From Spirometra erinaceieuropaei (taxonomy: Eukaryota; Platyhelminthes; Cestoda; Diphyllobothriidea; Diphyllobothriidae): a DNA stretch of 64,000 nt. The notes below the pieces were generated by a model that saw nothing but the letters and a program-made list of their open reading frames with translations, was not told where the DNA came from and ran no database searches. Where the stretch lies: contig CACRXP010000049.1 of the NCBI GenBank assembly GCA_902702965.1, positions 1,793,841 to 1,857,840 of the forward strand, in the 5' to 3' direction. Shown here in pieces: positions 13,101-23,560 of this stretch; the first letter of the stretch is position 1; every line of letters begins with the position of its first letter. A program made the translations under genes and the position numbers.

Positions 13101-14405
13101 TATATTTTTGAAGTGTTCCTTAGCATCTTAGTTTCCGCAAACATATACCTAATGAAGACAGGGGCATCTCTCATGCATGCCTACGGATCCCGAGAAATAT
13201 CAGATAATTCAGTTTGAAATGGTAGCACATACGATTTTAGCAAGCCTGCGTCCGAACAAATGCCGACTGTATGGTTTAGGGTTAACGTACTGTTTCTGAT
13301 CTTTTTAATACTAGGCTGAAATTATATTGTTTGACCACCTGCTTTATTAGATTATTTTGTTCCGCCACTCGTGCATACTGCTTTTGGCAAGAAACGTGTT
13401 GGGAAAAGAAGACGGCAGGTCTTAAACACCGTCTGCGACGACTAACGGCCTCACTTAGTGCTAATAAGCCGCCAAAACATGCGGCAACATCAAGATTGCA
13501 CTGAAAGGACAACAAGAAAAATCATAAATTATTCCCTGCCGCAGTCGGGCAAAAGAACTGCTACAAAATAATCCTGTCAAAAAATCAAAGATATGCAACA
13601 AGGCATCTCTAGCCAGTGAACAGAGTACGATCAGAGACTGTTATTTCGGCTGCAGAACAACGGCTGCACTTACATGCCTCTAATACCCGTATGGTAGCTA
13701 AGAAATCTTCAACCATAATATTTTGAGGCATCTATATTAACCTTATTCAACCTTTCTCAAATGATTTTTTTAACTAGTTGGACATTTAAAGGCATACGAC
13801 TTTCCTTTTCTCGATAAAACTGAACTGAACGCTTACCTAGTGAGGATTCAAAATTGTTCTTGCGACATAAAAATTGCGCGATTATGCACTTTCAGCCAAA
13901 TCAGATGGAGAATGCATTGATGCCAGAGCTAAAACTTCATTTTGCGATGCCATCGAAGGAAAGCTATCGATATTAATGGGGCACGTTTGGGTGAAAAATG
14001 ACCTGCCGAGCATGTGGCACTTTAAATCTGACCAGATCTGAAATTTTGACCGTTCTCTGTGTGGAAAAATGGTAAAGTAAGATTGATGCAGATGGGCATG
14101 TCCAGAATTTAATCAAGAAAAATTGTGCACAAAACAGAGGATTACGTTTGCGTCAACCTGCATTGCCTGAAACAAAATTGGCGTTATGTTGGGACAGTTT
14201 TGATAAGAAAGATGGGACGTTAGTTTTTCCTTCGATGATCTTGACAAAATTATTTTATCGTAAGACCTTCTACAAAGGCAGTTAGCCTTCGGTAGGCAAC
14301 CGTTTAAATTGTAATATCATGTTCTTTAGGATCAGACCCTGCTAACCCAAGTAAAAAAAAAAACAATTCAATCGTTCACTCTGACCCAACTGTGAAAAAC
14401 TCGAT
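10112..14405. other. Unannotated DNA with overlapping short ORFs near 11500-12340
   Basis: No family was recognised. Between 11516 and 12340 several ORFs of 60-113 codons overlap on both strands (the minus-strand one at 11616-11957 is listed separately). A plus-strand ORF at 12101-12319 (72 codons) is unrecognised. 12400-14400 holds only short ORFs. Confidence 0.4.
11616..11957 (-). CDS. Unrecognised ORF, possibly an exon or old element
   Basis: This 113-codon minus-strand ORF encodes a basic N-terminal third with several His and Cys residues (CYCWRCKR) and an acidic middle (TPLDEEDNSMIFLTF). No family was recognised. The downstream frame is closed by a stop after QLRLIG. It overlaps plus-strand ORFs of 90-95 codons, so at most one of them is real. 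The His/Cys residues are too few for a confident zinc finger. Chance is a serious alternative in DNA of this composition. Confidence 0.2.
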   Translation of the reverse strand: MESHAHRNCYSNHRKSQNVNHLRKTGPFRLNKYIICYCWRCKRSHESNPEEFKYSEELLGNDATPEKNNVLKSTPLDEEDNSMIFLTFALIQYASRAYDNQGIDFEGQLRLIG

Positions 14406-14484
14406 GCCTCGGTGGGATCCGAACTCATGACAGCAAGGGGAGGCTTTAATACAGCCAATGCTCTAACCATCTGACTTACGAGGC
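14406..14484 (-). pseudogene. tRNA-like unit (tRNA pseudogene or SINE head)
   Basis: On the minus strand, a 6-bp acceptor-like stem (GCCTCG with CGAGGC) encloses an A-box-like segment (GTCAGATGGTTAGAGC), an anticodon-like stem-loop (GGCT/AGCC around a 7-base loop) and a B-box-like segment (GAGTTCGGATCCC). The T stem has mismatches and the variable region is long, so a working tRNA is unlikely. A second similar head lies about 105 bp upstream on the same strand. Confidence 0.5.
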
Positions 14485-14589
14485 TCCATCGGAAGACGCG
14501 AGTTTAATCATATTTGGGTCACGTTTACCCGTCCAACCTACTACAACGTCTGGAATCCACCAAGTCTGATACAGTAAGCTGGCTGCCCA

Positions 14590-14642
14590 GGCAGGATTTC
14601 CTAAGTAATACCTTTACACTCCACCAGATGACTACCAGGCTC
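14590..14642 (-). repeat. Second tRNA-like head, partial
   Basis: The minus strand starts GAGCCTGGTAGTCATCTGGT, closely matching the 5' part of the tRNA-like unit at 14406-14484, but it then diverges and no B box follows. It may be a truncated SINE copy in the same orientation. Confidence 0.35.
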
Positions 14643-14647
14643 ACGTA

Positions 14648-14699
14648 ATTCAGAGGTGTTTTGGCAGATTATTTTAAATCTGTCAAAACACCTCTGATT
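14648..14699. repeat. Short inverted repeat (23-bp arms, 6-base loop)
   Basis: Arms at 14648-14670 and 14677-14699 differ at two positions, one of them a G:T-compatible change. It sits directly beside the tRNA-like units. Confidence 0.8.
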
Positions 14700-15415
14700 C
14701 CAATCCTTGTTACTTTGTACCGTATGAACAACAGCACCAGATATGTAAAAAAGGACCGCTTTGCCATGCAATTTCCGCTTACGGCAACAATGGCGAAGAG
14801 ATTGGCTGCGCAGAGCGCCCCTCGTCGGAAGTGAGCACCTAACTGTTTGCACGTTAGCCAAGGATTAAAGTTCAAAAACTTGAAAAAGCCGCAGATTTGG
14901 AACGGAAGAAGTTCTGAAGTCAGGGTTGACGTTAGACAAAGAATGCCGATAGGCCAGTATTCTCACCTGTTCCAAAAAGCTGTTGTTACCTGTCCACCGC
15001 AAATACACATTTGAAGTGAAAAAGTAACAGATCTCACACAGTTTCAATTCTCCACCAAGCAGATGCGTTGTTGTTTTTTTCTAACTATTTAACTGCATTT
15101 TACATGGAATTGGGGCTCATTATAACATTCACACGACAAAATTTCAAGCCATTATACGTTTTTACATTCTGTACAGTCGAAATGTTAGCATCAGTGGTGT
15201 ATCGTGGAAGGACCCGAAGACAATGCTTTCAGTGTGGAATTCTCATTACGAAAGGGTTTATGAGAACTGCGCACGCGCTGGACCAGATCGTTGTATGGCA
15301 GTTCGTTATGAGCAATTGGTTTTACGACCGCGTGAATCAATGAAGAAGGTTCTCGGTAAGCAAAGGCTGACTATATTTGCACCTGTATTCTAAAGGCCCC
15401 GATGGCAAAAAACGT
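14700..15415. other. Unannotated DNA
   Basis: Short ORFs only (for example 15068-15343, 91 codons, unrecognised). No repeat boundary was seen. Confidence 0.4.
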
Positions 15416-15417
15416 TA

Positions 15418-16416
15418 CCGTGCGCGACTGATCTCATAAAATGTTGGCTCAAATTATGAAATGTGTTTTGGAATTAGGAAGGATCAATAAGGAGGCGTTG
15501 CAAAATTAATCACTTTATGGCATAATCTCATAGTATTGCGGACTCGCCAGGATGACGGCTTTTGAACGCAATTCTTTTCGACCTCCTGCAGAAACGACGC
15601 TCGGTAGACAATGGCTATTTAAGAAGCATGCATTTTTCGCATTGGTTTTCGATGGTTTTATAGATTCAAGTATATTTTATAGAAAACATGCACAAAGATA
15701 TGCTTTCTTCTACCCGTTTTGTAGAAAATCACATTACATCAAATTACATTTTATGCCCTAACGAAGGTCAAATTTTTTCTTCATATAAGTTTCTAATTAT
15801 GAGATTTTTAAGACCGTGAGATGTCCATATATACAGCGTCGTAATGGACCATTTATTAATGCTGCCCACGAAGTGTACATTATAGCCCACATCCACCGCA
15901 AAAATTTATAACCTCTGTATAGCGACGTCCTAGTAGCATAAAGGAATTTACGATTCTCCTTACGCGGAAAGCATTTACCTTGTAGACTAGAATCAGTGAG
16001 TGCTAATGCAACGGCTGCTCTGGCTCACAATTATTCGGGAATTGGGAAACATTTTCCAAAACCTAAATAAAAACTTTCTTCCGGCATAAAAGAGGACGAA
16101 ATGTGATTTTATACCAAATGAGTAAAAGAAAGCATAGCTTCGTGCATGTTTTCTATAAAACTTATTTGAATTTATAATACCACTGAAAATCAATGTGAAA
16201 AATGCATGCTACATAAGTAGTTATTTTCTACCAAGCGCCGTTTCTGCAAGAGACCGAAAAGAAGTAAATCCAAAGACCGACGTCCTGGCAAGTCCGAAAT
16301 ACCCTTAGATTATTACATAAAATGTTTAATCTCACAGCGCCTCCTTATTTATCCTTTTAAATCGAAAACGCACTTCATAATTTTGGCCAAAATTTCATGA
16401 GATCGGTCACGCACTG
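15418..16416. mobile_element. Palindromic Tc1-like element, copy 4 (subfamily 2)
   Basis: The degenerate left end follows TA and reads CGTGCGCGACTGATCTCAT from 15420. The better preserved right end GAGATCGGTCACGCACTG is followed by TA. Matching inner blocks include a GCATGCATTTTTCGC segment near 15628 and its inverted counterpart near 16202, and GAAAACATGCA near 15683 mirrored near 16142. Length is 999 bp. No ORF of note. Confidence 0.7.
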
Positions 16417-16541
16417 TACATCATGGTTTTCTGGCTTAAAGTTAAAAAATGCTTTGAGGCGTGGTCGGAGACTCATATAGAAATCCTCTACCAGTACACT
16501 GGTGGGAGACAACCTCTAATACGGGGATGGTTTTGGCGGTA

Positions 16542-16855
16542 GGATGTGGTTATATAGCCCTGCCTGACGGACACAGTACTGTTGGCGTTGGGGTTGGGAT
16601 TGGAAGCTAGGGTTAGCGGCCATGATTAGGGCTAGGGATTAGGGTTGGGGTTTGGGATTAGGGTTAAGCTTTAAAGTTAGAGGTTTGAGTGAGGGTTAGG
16701 GCAACTATTTCAAAACCCCTCAAAGTACAACCGCGCATTTCCGATAGCTTTTCTTTTGAATACATCCCCATCTGTAAAAACCCCTATTACCACCGGTCTT
16801 GCATTACAGGTGGCTGGGGTTTGTTTACTCCAAGTGGGGCTGCATTACCACACCA
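16542..16855. mobile_element. Short inverted-repeat element with TTAGGG-like core, copy 1
   Basis: Imperfect terminal inverted repeats of about 28 bp (left GGATGTGGTTATATAGCC, right GGCTGCATTACCACACC) bound a 0.3-kb unit. The left half holds degenerate GGGTTAGGG and GGATTAGGG runs (about 16590-16700). The right half (AAAGTACAACCGCGCATT and after) closely matches 26715-26890. It is a non-autonomous DNA-element candidate of unknown superfamily. The telomere-like motifs are part of the repeat and do not show a former chromosome end. Confidence 0.55.
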
Positions 16856-16859
16856 GACT

Positions 16860-18510
16860 GGTATGGCTTCGTTAGAGAACGGACAGTAAGGTTTAAATTA
16901 TGTAGAAAGTCAGAAACGCATAATAACTCCAAGTGCCTGATTAAATGCTCTAATAAGTTGTGAATCCAACCTTGCGTAACATAAGAAATGGCTAAGAGGC
17001 GATATCGCCATCATATAAAAGCCCTGCATTAGTGGAAATGGCCGATCACTCGATCCGGAAACGGAATAGTCAATGATTTGTTAGTAGAACTTGTCAAAGT
17101 CAGATCATTTCAGTCACTTTTATCACCATTCACATATTATAAATAGTCTTTCGTTAAAGTACTGGTGCGCGTATATAAATACAGCCTTATGAACCGCGTA
17201 ATAGATAAACAAAAAGGATCTAAGCACGAAATTATATTTTTATCGGGCATTATTGTGAAATATAGATGGAGAAGATATTTTTAAGATGCTTGACTTAATT
17301 GCTTAGCCATGCATCCGTGTTCTGGCTGGGTAGTGATATTGACAAAGTGCTGTCTAAGAGAATTTCAAAAGTAAAATCAGAGCCTCGTGGGGGCTGTTCG
17401 ACACGGAGAAAATGAGTTAAAAGTTACGATATATTGCTCTGATCATTCACTAGATGGTTTTAAACGCATAAAATATCTACATTTTATCGCATTAAAAATC
17501 CAAAACCTTGCACAGCAATATGGCGTTAACAGTAATTCAATATATGGAAGGGCCAAAAACGTGGGTAGACCACAACAAGTGACTTGATGATTATCACGTA
17601 GAAATTAGTTTTAAGAAAAAGGTCAGGGGTTGTCATTTTAAGTTTATCTGCAGCTACAGGGCAGCAAAAGCGTATGTACATTTCCGAGAAACCTAAATTT
17701 AATGTCATATTCCTTTGGGTGGCACAAAAAGCATTCTGTCGATAAAGATCTAGAACCATGCTCTGCGCACTGTGACAAGAGACGTTTAGGCACCAATATG
17801 CGTAGTGTTCGCCGACTTACCTAATTACCGAATAAAATATGAAATTTCAAACTTTTCCTAGGTTTTCAGTAGGTTTATTGGGTGAGTTTGGAATCAAAAG
17901 CAGACAGTAATGATTCCATGCTGCCAGTTGGAGAAATTTGTAAATATCTCAATATTCTCCCATTTTTTTCGTGTTTCAGAATTTTTGAACCTTCCTTGGG
18001 ATGAAATCGTGCTGAATCACGAAAAGAAAGTTGACGATCTCGCGCTTGTAAAGTAGGCTTTTGTTTTTTTTATGATGGACGATTTTCTGAAAAAAAACAT
18101 GTTTTATATATATACGACAGTGCCTTTAACTGAAGTTCAGATATTTAATAAAACAGTAGACGGAATGCAAATTTGTCCCTGTTAGGCAAACCATTAATAA
18201 ATCGAATTTTCAAAAACTTAACACGTTGATGTAGATTGATCTCACATATCACATTTACTTTGTACAACGCCTGACCATAAGAAAAATGTAAATTAAATAA
18301 CGAAGAAAAATTCATTTGAAGGAACTGATGACTGAGAGAATTTAGAGTTAACCTAGTGCACATGATGTCCGACATATTAGAGCCGTTTTTACTTTGGGGT
18401 CCATGATTCTGCTCAAAACGTCTTATCCTGAATGTAATATGCTAGTTAGCGTGTTCTAGTCGGGATTTTAGGCACTTGTTCGATTGCTAATGTAAGCTGC
18501 CGAGTTAAGG
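16860..18510. other. Unannotated AT-rich DNA
   Basis: No recognised coding sequence or repeat. There is a short TA run near 18106. Confidence 0.4.
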
Positions 18511-19859
18511 CAAGTTGATGGACTGTCTTATCAAATGTTAACCGGTACCCTGAAATGTGGTTCTGATTAAAAAGGACTACTTGAGCTATATTGTAATACC
18601 GATTGCAATGCGGGACGTCAGCTTTTAAATGAGTTTCCTTTAGGTCGCCTAATAAACCATGCCCAGTAAAAATTAGCTGCCTATGTTGTATGATTTTTGC
18701 CCATTGAATGTGCATACCCTTACGAATTCAAACATTTTTCATAGTAAACATGCGCAAGAATATTCCTTTACTAAGCCGTTTGACGAGACAAATGTGATGT
18801 ACGACAAAGCTTGTCCTTATGTTTTGAGGACGTTTTATAATTCCCGATTAACTGCGAAACCAACCAGCCCTCACATTTGTGTTTAGGGCTTCATACCCCC
18901 TGTCCTGTACTTTTCGTGCAATGAAGATACTGTATTTTAGCGTGCCATTAAGAAGACATCATACAGGGTTCATGAAATGTCATTATAGATGTGGACTGTG
19001 AAGCATATTTTATAAGCAACACGAATAAACTTACTTAACAATGCTTCTCGATTAGACTTTTTACTGTCTTAGATGATCTTCCTGTTGGAAAAGTTTTGAA
19101 AGCAAAAATATCCTTTCTTTAAATAGCATCTTCGAAAAGGGCGTACTTTTTTGCAAAATGAACACACTGAAGAATGGGTCTATGTATGCTCTCTCTAATA
19201 TAAATTAATTTATGAATGCATCAGTAGCAAAGGTTAATGAAACATAAATGGCAAATTTCCACTAGGCGTACCTTATTCAAACGACCTGAAAGAAACCAAT
19301 TTAAAAGCCAGCATTTTGGCTTGACTGAAATATTTTGGGATTACGTCGCACGACAATGAATATTCAACCTCATATGAATAATAGAAAAAGGGGCGCTTAC
19401 CGATCGTTTTCTCGGAACCCACTCGTTCCGTTGTGCCTCACGGGCTCCCTCTCAAGCCCAAACAGCAGCTGAACAGCGGTCCATGATATAGGCAGAATGT
19501 TATCAACAAAGACAAGGGAGACTGTAATGACCATTTCTGGCTTATAAACCTTGGGCAGATTGTCACACCCAAACCCGAAGTGCGCGTTCTAGAGAGCGCC
19601 CGTTAGACACAACGCGACGTGTGAGTTCCGTAGAAACGATCAGTGAGTGCCCTCCTCTCGCATCGCATATTGCCGATCGCAACGGACAGGACAACCAACT
19701 CGCGGCTCAGTGGTTAGAGGCGTTGGAGGTCTAATCAAGAGGTCGCGAGAATGAACCCCAGATATTCCACATTTTGGGGTTTGGTATGACTGGCTGGCGA
19801 CGGCTAATAAGCCAGAAATGATCATTCCGTTAACAATTTATGAGATAGTCCACCTACTG
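18511..19859. mobile_element. Degenerate palindromic element, copy 5, interrupted
   Basis: The left arm (from about 18511) matches subfamily 2 weakly. The segment CTGAAATGTGGTTCTGATTA near 18551 corresponds to the standard arm, and inner blocks reappear inverted around 19210-19370. The right terminus at 19830-19859 (ATGAGATAGTCCACCTACTG) is of subfamily-1 type. The two parts are separated by a SINE-like insertion (19385-19825) and a loss of about 60 bp. Mixed termini suggest a chimeric or old copy. Confidence 0.5.
19385..19825 (+). mobile_element. SINE-like composite with tRNA-Arg-like unit
   Basis: Sequence similar to the 137-bp insertion at 46310-46446 occurs here twice in opposite orientations, at 19393-19475 and at 19488-19640. 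It is followed by a tRNA-like unit at about 19697-19775. That unit has an A box (GGCTCAGTGGTTAGAGG), an anticodon loop GGTCTAA (TCT, as in tRNA-Arg) and a B-box-like GGTCGCGAGAATGAACCCC that is off the usual consensus. No complete acceptor stem was found. It is best read as a tRNA-derived SINE plus rearranged bodies. Confidence 0.5.
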
Positions 19860-19861
19860 CA

Positions 19862-20515
19862 TTCCGACAATTTAACCCTGATAGCAGAGGAAAAAGGTGT
19901 CTGCGTATTGGTTCGACATCGTGGGAAGTACGTTTAGGAGGCGGGATTTGCAAATAAGAACTGTAGTTCATCACCGGTTGCTTGGAATTAAGGCGTGCAC
20001 TAAGGTTTACGGATGCTGATATGAAAATCAATTGAGTTGCCTGCGGAAAACTTTGGAAATAAGGTGTCGCCATTGAGTCACGTTTAAACCCCCCACTCTG
20101 CTTAAAATAATCATTTTCGAATGAAAACATTCCTAAATAACAAAGTGTCAATCAGGTTAAAGTAATCTTTTGCACTCAGCCCCTACAATGTAGCGTTACA
20201 ATTCCTACGTACATCGGCATCCATCGACATACGAGATTCTCCCTTGCCAGAATAATCCGTCACGTTGCGTATGGTGAACTTCAGTGCAACCGCAAACGCC
20301 GTGACCAGAAGTATTCACTGGCACCAGGCAGATTCACTTTTAGAATTTGTTGTGTGTTTAAATAAAACGTCGAAAAATACAACTCACAGCAAGGTACTTT
20401 TGTATGCCCTCCATGGAGTTTACAATGTTCACAGGAGTCATGAGTCTCCAGCTCATGGATACACCATTGTTTTGATACGCCTGCCCAGAACGTAGTATCT
20501 TAGTATTCATACTGT
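19862..20515 (+). other. Probable intron upstream of the sulfotransferase exon
   Basis: No coding similarity was seen. If the exon at 20536 is real, this is the end of its upstream intron. Plus-strand sequence before it was scanned by eye for earlier sulfotransferase exons without success. Confidence 0.4.
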
Positions 20516-20535
20516 CCATTTTTTTCTCATTTAAG
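20516..20535 (+). promoter_or_regulatory. 3' splice site of the sulfotransferase exon
   Basis: A pyrimidine tract (CCATTTTTTTCTCATTTAAG) ends in AG at 20534-20535, immediately before the reading frame becomes homologous to sulfotransferases. Confidence 0.7.
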
Positions 20536-20788
20536 GAAGGAAAAGAGCACAAACCAGGTTGTTTATCCTATCTACATGAATGCTCTAACAGACTGGGCAA
20601 ACGACCAAACAATTATGACGCCCGAATTACTGAGTGAGATGGCGGACCTGTCTATGCTCCGGAAGTTTGGCTACAGCGAGATGGGCATGCCGCCAAACTA
20701 TGGTACCCCCGAACCCGAAGTATTGAAAAAGTCTGCAGAGCTTCAGAAGAGTGTTGACTTTAAGAGACTGTTTCATGAACCGGTCTAG
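20536..20788 (+). CDS. Protein-tyrosine sulfotransferase, last coding exon
   Basis: Tyrosylprotein sulfotransferases (TPST) are Golgi type II membrane enzymes that move sulfate from PAPS to tyrosines of secreted and membrane proteins. This exon encodes the C-terminal ~83 residues. Seen in order: EKSTNQVVYPIY, matching the family's PAPS-contact segment STDQV-KPVN; NALTDW for the -ALSKW- segment; a MADLSMLRKFGYS stretch for the conserved MA--PML-KLGYD; then PPNYGTPEP, matching the strongly conserved PPNYG-P-P; and a short tail ending at the stop. The frame is open from the acceptor at 20535, starts with the last base of a split codon, and its codon use is balanced, unlike the AT-rich surroundings. 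Oddity: the lysine that I recall as K301 of human TPST1 is aspartate here. Earlier exons with the N-terminal anchor, 5'-PSB motif and catalytic residues were not found. No clear AATAAA follows. Family assignment is from remembered motifs. Confidence 0.85.
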
Positions 20789-21250
20789 GAGCTCCGTCTT
20801 TTGAAGAAGCAGCTAACAGTCTTTCTGCACAGTGGTCGTCTGCCACTATTTGCAATTCATGGAATACGCTTTTGTTCAGTCTGTCAATCAAATCTCCGGC
20901 GGGACACTTCGCATTCTCCTATTCCGACTAATGCTCAATTTGCGCCCACGTGCGATGCTAACCGTGTGTGTTTTTTCCCAAGACCGAGCTGTGATAGACC
21001 CTTTATTGACTTCTGATTTCGTGTTTTTTTTTTAAGCAGGACTTTCCGGTTTTTCGGGAATTTTGCACCCATGACTCTTGTAAACAGTCGCCTCGGCGTT
21101 TTTTCTACCAGGTTTGTGCAAAATAATATGAATGTAATTTTTAACATATTGTTGCATCCGCCAATGACTACTAGACCACGGAGCGGTGGTCTATAAGACC
21201 ATATCCGAGAGCTCAACCGAGGATGTGGTTGGTGTGTTCTACAGCAGGTA
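20789..21250 (+). other. Probable 3' UTR or downstream flank of the sulfotransferase gene
   Basis: No canonical AATAAA was seen. AATAAT at about 21121 is the nearest variant. Small ORFs (20801-21035) are not family-like. A small hairpin (ACCACGGAGCGGTGGT) lies near 21175. Confidence 0.35.
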
Positions 21251-21625
21251 TTGTGACTTGCGCGCGAATTAGTCTATAGTGACAGTAGACTTGCTTTGCA
21301 TCTACCGCACTCTTTCCTCCCTCACTCACTTGAGCCCGCTATCAGGGCGGAGTCAAGACGTCCGTCAAACGGCCTCTCTGCGCATGCCACGCGCCCCTAG
21401 TCCACGATCGAAAAACCAGCATTTAACGCAGAAAACACGGAAGGACGTTACGAATCCCATCTGATTGGGAGTGTCGCAGAGGCCACATTATGAAGGAGCC
21501 ATTCACAGCCCGACTTTCCTCCTTTACAGTAGGACCTAGCTATCCCCTCGACTGACAGCCTTTCAAGCCACGACATTTAGTAAAAGTGCGTCAGATGATT
21601 TGTAGTGAAGAATATGCGATGAGGG
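21251..21625 (+). repeat. Dispersed repeat R, copy 1
   Basis: Collinear with 42788-43290. Shared stretches include GTAGACTTGC, CTACCGCACTC, the GGAGTCAAGACG / ATAGTCAAGATG region, GGATCCCAC/GAATCCCAT before a CTGATTGGGAGTG / AGAATGGGAGTG block, and a 3' part with GTGCGTCAGATG / ATGCGTCAGACT. A further copy of the 3' part is seen near 21950-22020. No coding capacity was recognised, and the class is unknown. Confidence 0.6.
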
Positions 21626-21639
21626 TCGACCTTAACCTC

Positions 21640-22140
21640 TTCCCTTTCTCCAAGTCACCAGTCCACTCTCCAAGTCAGACAACCAACTGCCGCTGAGATT
21701 GAAGGCAGTAGTTGAAAAAGCTAGAGGTCCCGACTGTGCATGCTACACACGGCCTCAAAGCACACCGGGATTTCACACAATGTGCTTGTTTGGCTCGGAT
21801 TTTGCATGTGTGCAAGTGCCATAGAGGTCAAATTGAGCCATTGATTCTGACCCTCAGTCGACCAGGCCAAGCACAACTGACGCAGGTCTGATTGCGATGT
21901 CTGAGTTAAATCGTCAGTTGGAGGCCCCCAAACCACCAGCTTTTAACGCTTGGTGATATCTCAAAATCGCCTCAAAATGTTTAATGAAAAATATGCGCTA
22001 AGAGCCGACCTCAGTCCTACTCGGCATTAACTGCTGAGAGTGCGCGCAGGAACTGACAGGCACAAGATAGCTCGTGTGTGTCTGAACAAGGTTTTCCCAA
22101 AATAGGAATGGGCTACGCAGGTATTAATATGACAGAGGGG
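21640..22140. other. Flank of repeat R with a second partial 3' end
   Basis: Apart from the R-like piece at about 21950-22020 (AATATGCGCTAAGAGCCGACC), nothing was recognised. Confidence 0.35.
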
Positions 22141-22235
22141 CCAAATTGAGGAGTCGAAGATCCCGGTTTCCTCTTAGGTGGAAAATGATTGGTTCAAAAG
22201 AAGACGAAGGCACGATCACAGGGACGGTAGATTTA

Positions 22236-22282
22236 TTGGCCTTAGCTTTCGAACTCGAACTGGAGTTCATCATCAGAGACTG
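22236..22282 (-). ncRNA. Hammerhead ribozyme-like motif, PLE 3' terminal repeat
   Basis: Minus strand: core CUGAUGA, one extra U, stem II GAACUC/GAGUUC with loop CAGUUC, then GAAA followed by GCUA. The AGCU palindrome would form stem III only between two copies, and A would be the cleavage-site residue (an allowed H). It differs from the motif at 23561 in core N7 and in the stem III bases, but complementarity is kept. Confidence 0.55.
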
Positions 22283-22863
22283 CTGGAGTGCGGCAACTTG
22301 TGAACATTTATATGGTTGTGCTGTGAGTTATGCTCAAGTATTCGTGAGCTGAGACGTCGTCCTGTTTGATCTGTGTGGTGGCAAGGACAGTTATGGCACG
22401 GGATTTGATAGACTACGCCCGACTGTTTACCTGCGTCCCGGCGATCCTTCAGTTTCATGATTCTGCTACGCATGGTAGCCGCCGGATGATGAGCGATGTC
22501 TAAGCCCAACTCTGGCGAAATGCGTTCTGCGGCCTCGGAGACATTCTTTATGTACGGTAGGGAGAGCCAAATAGTTGGTGTCTCTCTTCGATTTGTCCGT
22601 CGTGGGTGCGCGCGTATGCAGCGACTGATGATAGCATTTGGGTAGCCGTTCTTTGTTAATTGGTCCCTGAGATGCGGTGGTTTTGGTATCCTTCCTTCGG
22701 GCACGCTGCAGTGCGTTTTTACCTGGTCGAAAAGCGTCCTCACACAGCCCTGTTTGTGCACCAATGTGTAGTTGCTATGATAGTCGAGGACCTGTGTTGT
22801 GTTGGTCGCCTTTCTGTACACTGTAGTGCTGAGTTTACCACCAGGTGTGCTCGTGACGAGCAC
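22273..22863 (-). pseudogene. PLE linker and GIY-YIG domain, open but altered
   Basis: The longest open stretch of this copy encodes 196 residues: the end of the RT thumb, the linker with CVRTLFDQVKTHCS, and the first part of a GIY-YIG nuclease (VVYQIPCHNCPC, then TGRRLSSRILEH). In related copies here the second motif is NYVGETGR or VYAGHTGR. In this copy it is HHTDQTGR, so the central Y and G are lost and nuclease activity is doubtful. The reading frame ends inside the terminal repeat that carries a hammerhead. Confidence 0.7.
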
Positions 22864-23560
22864 GCCAAGGAAGGATAGTTTCTAGGCCTCCTCGTCTTCT
22901 CTTGTAAACTGAATGTCGGGGAGGATGCTGTTAAGTTGGTCTTGAAAACCCGATAGCCTGTCCTTTTCTATAATGACGAATGTATCATCCACGTATCGGC
23001 GCTAAAACGCAGGTTTTTAGTGGCTGAAAGCAACCTTTTCCAGCTCTCGTAGGACCAATTCCGCCACTAGGCTGGATATTGAGGAACCCATGGGTGTTCC
23101 TTTGATTTGTTTGTATGTTCTGCCACCGAAAGTGAAAAAAGTTTGATGGCAGAATGCAAAGAGCTGCGGATGATGTGGGACGAGTTTTTGTGTACTGTAT
23201 CTACTGAATGGGAAGTGTATAATGATAGAGGTTCGTCTGCGATGCCTAACGGAAGATAAGCATAGGGACGCATGTGTCCGGATAGTTCCATGCAGTGACT
23301 GGACGTTCGTGAGCAGCGTGGGCAGTAGAGAATGCTGCGGCGACTGTATGTCGGGGCTTCTGAAGATGGTGCGTCGGTTTTAATATAGTGGATTCGTAAG
23401 TGTCCGACCAGGCTGAAGCCTGATGCAGAAGTTCAGCCACAATAAGGACAGGCTGGTAACAAGTACGCATTGCTGGTGGTGATCAGAATGATGGATTTAA
23501 GGGTGTCGCGAGTGATGGTAATTCAGAAGACGAAGGTGTGATCAAAGTAATAAGACATTT

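Larger units (their letters stand above)
22140..23520 (-). mobile_element. PLE copy with deleted RT, relic (downstream unit of tandem)
   Basis: On the minus strand, after the terminal repeat at 23521-23620, come a 5' segment, a jump into RT motif B (TFFTFGGRTYKQIKGTPMGS, about 23130), motif C as RRYVDDTFVII (about 22990), then SFLGVLVTSTPGG (about 22880). The linker (CVRTLFDQVKTHCS) leads to KNVSEAAERISPELGLDIAHH and a GIY-YIG start VVYQIPCHNC with DQTGRRLSSRILEHN (about 22400-22330). The YVG of the family is altered (HHT). In-frame stops lie beside motif C and after the EDEEA segment. The RT N-terminal half, including motif A, is missing. Confidence 0.8.

Noticed and set aside
14406..14484. 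Functional tRNA gene
   Set aside because: T-stem mismatches, a long irregular variable region and a neighbouring second head fit a SINE or pseudogene better.
16590..16700. TTAGGG-like runs suggesting a chromosome end or fusion point
   Set aside because: The tract is degenerate and lies within a repeat whose second copy at 26628-26890 has a shorter tract. It is part of the element.
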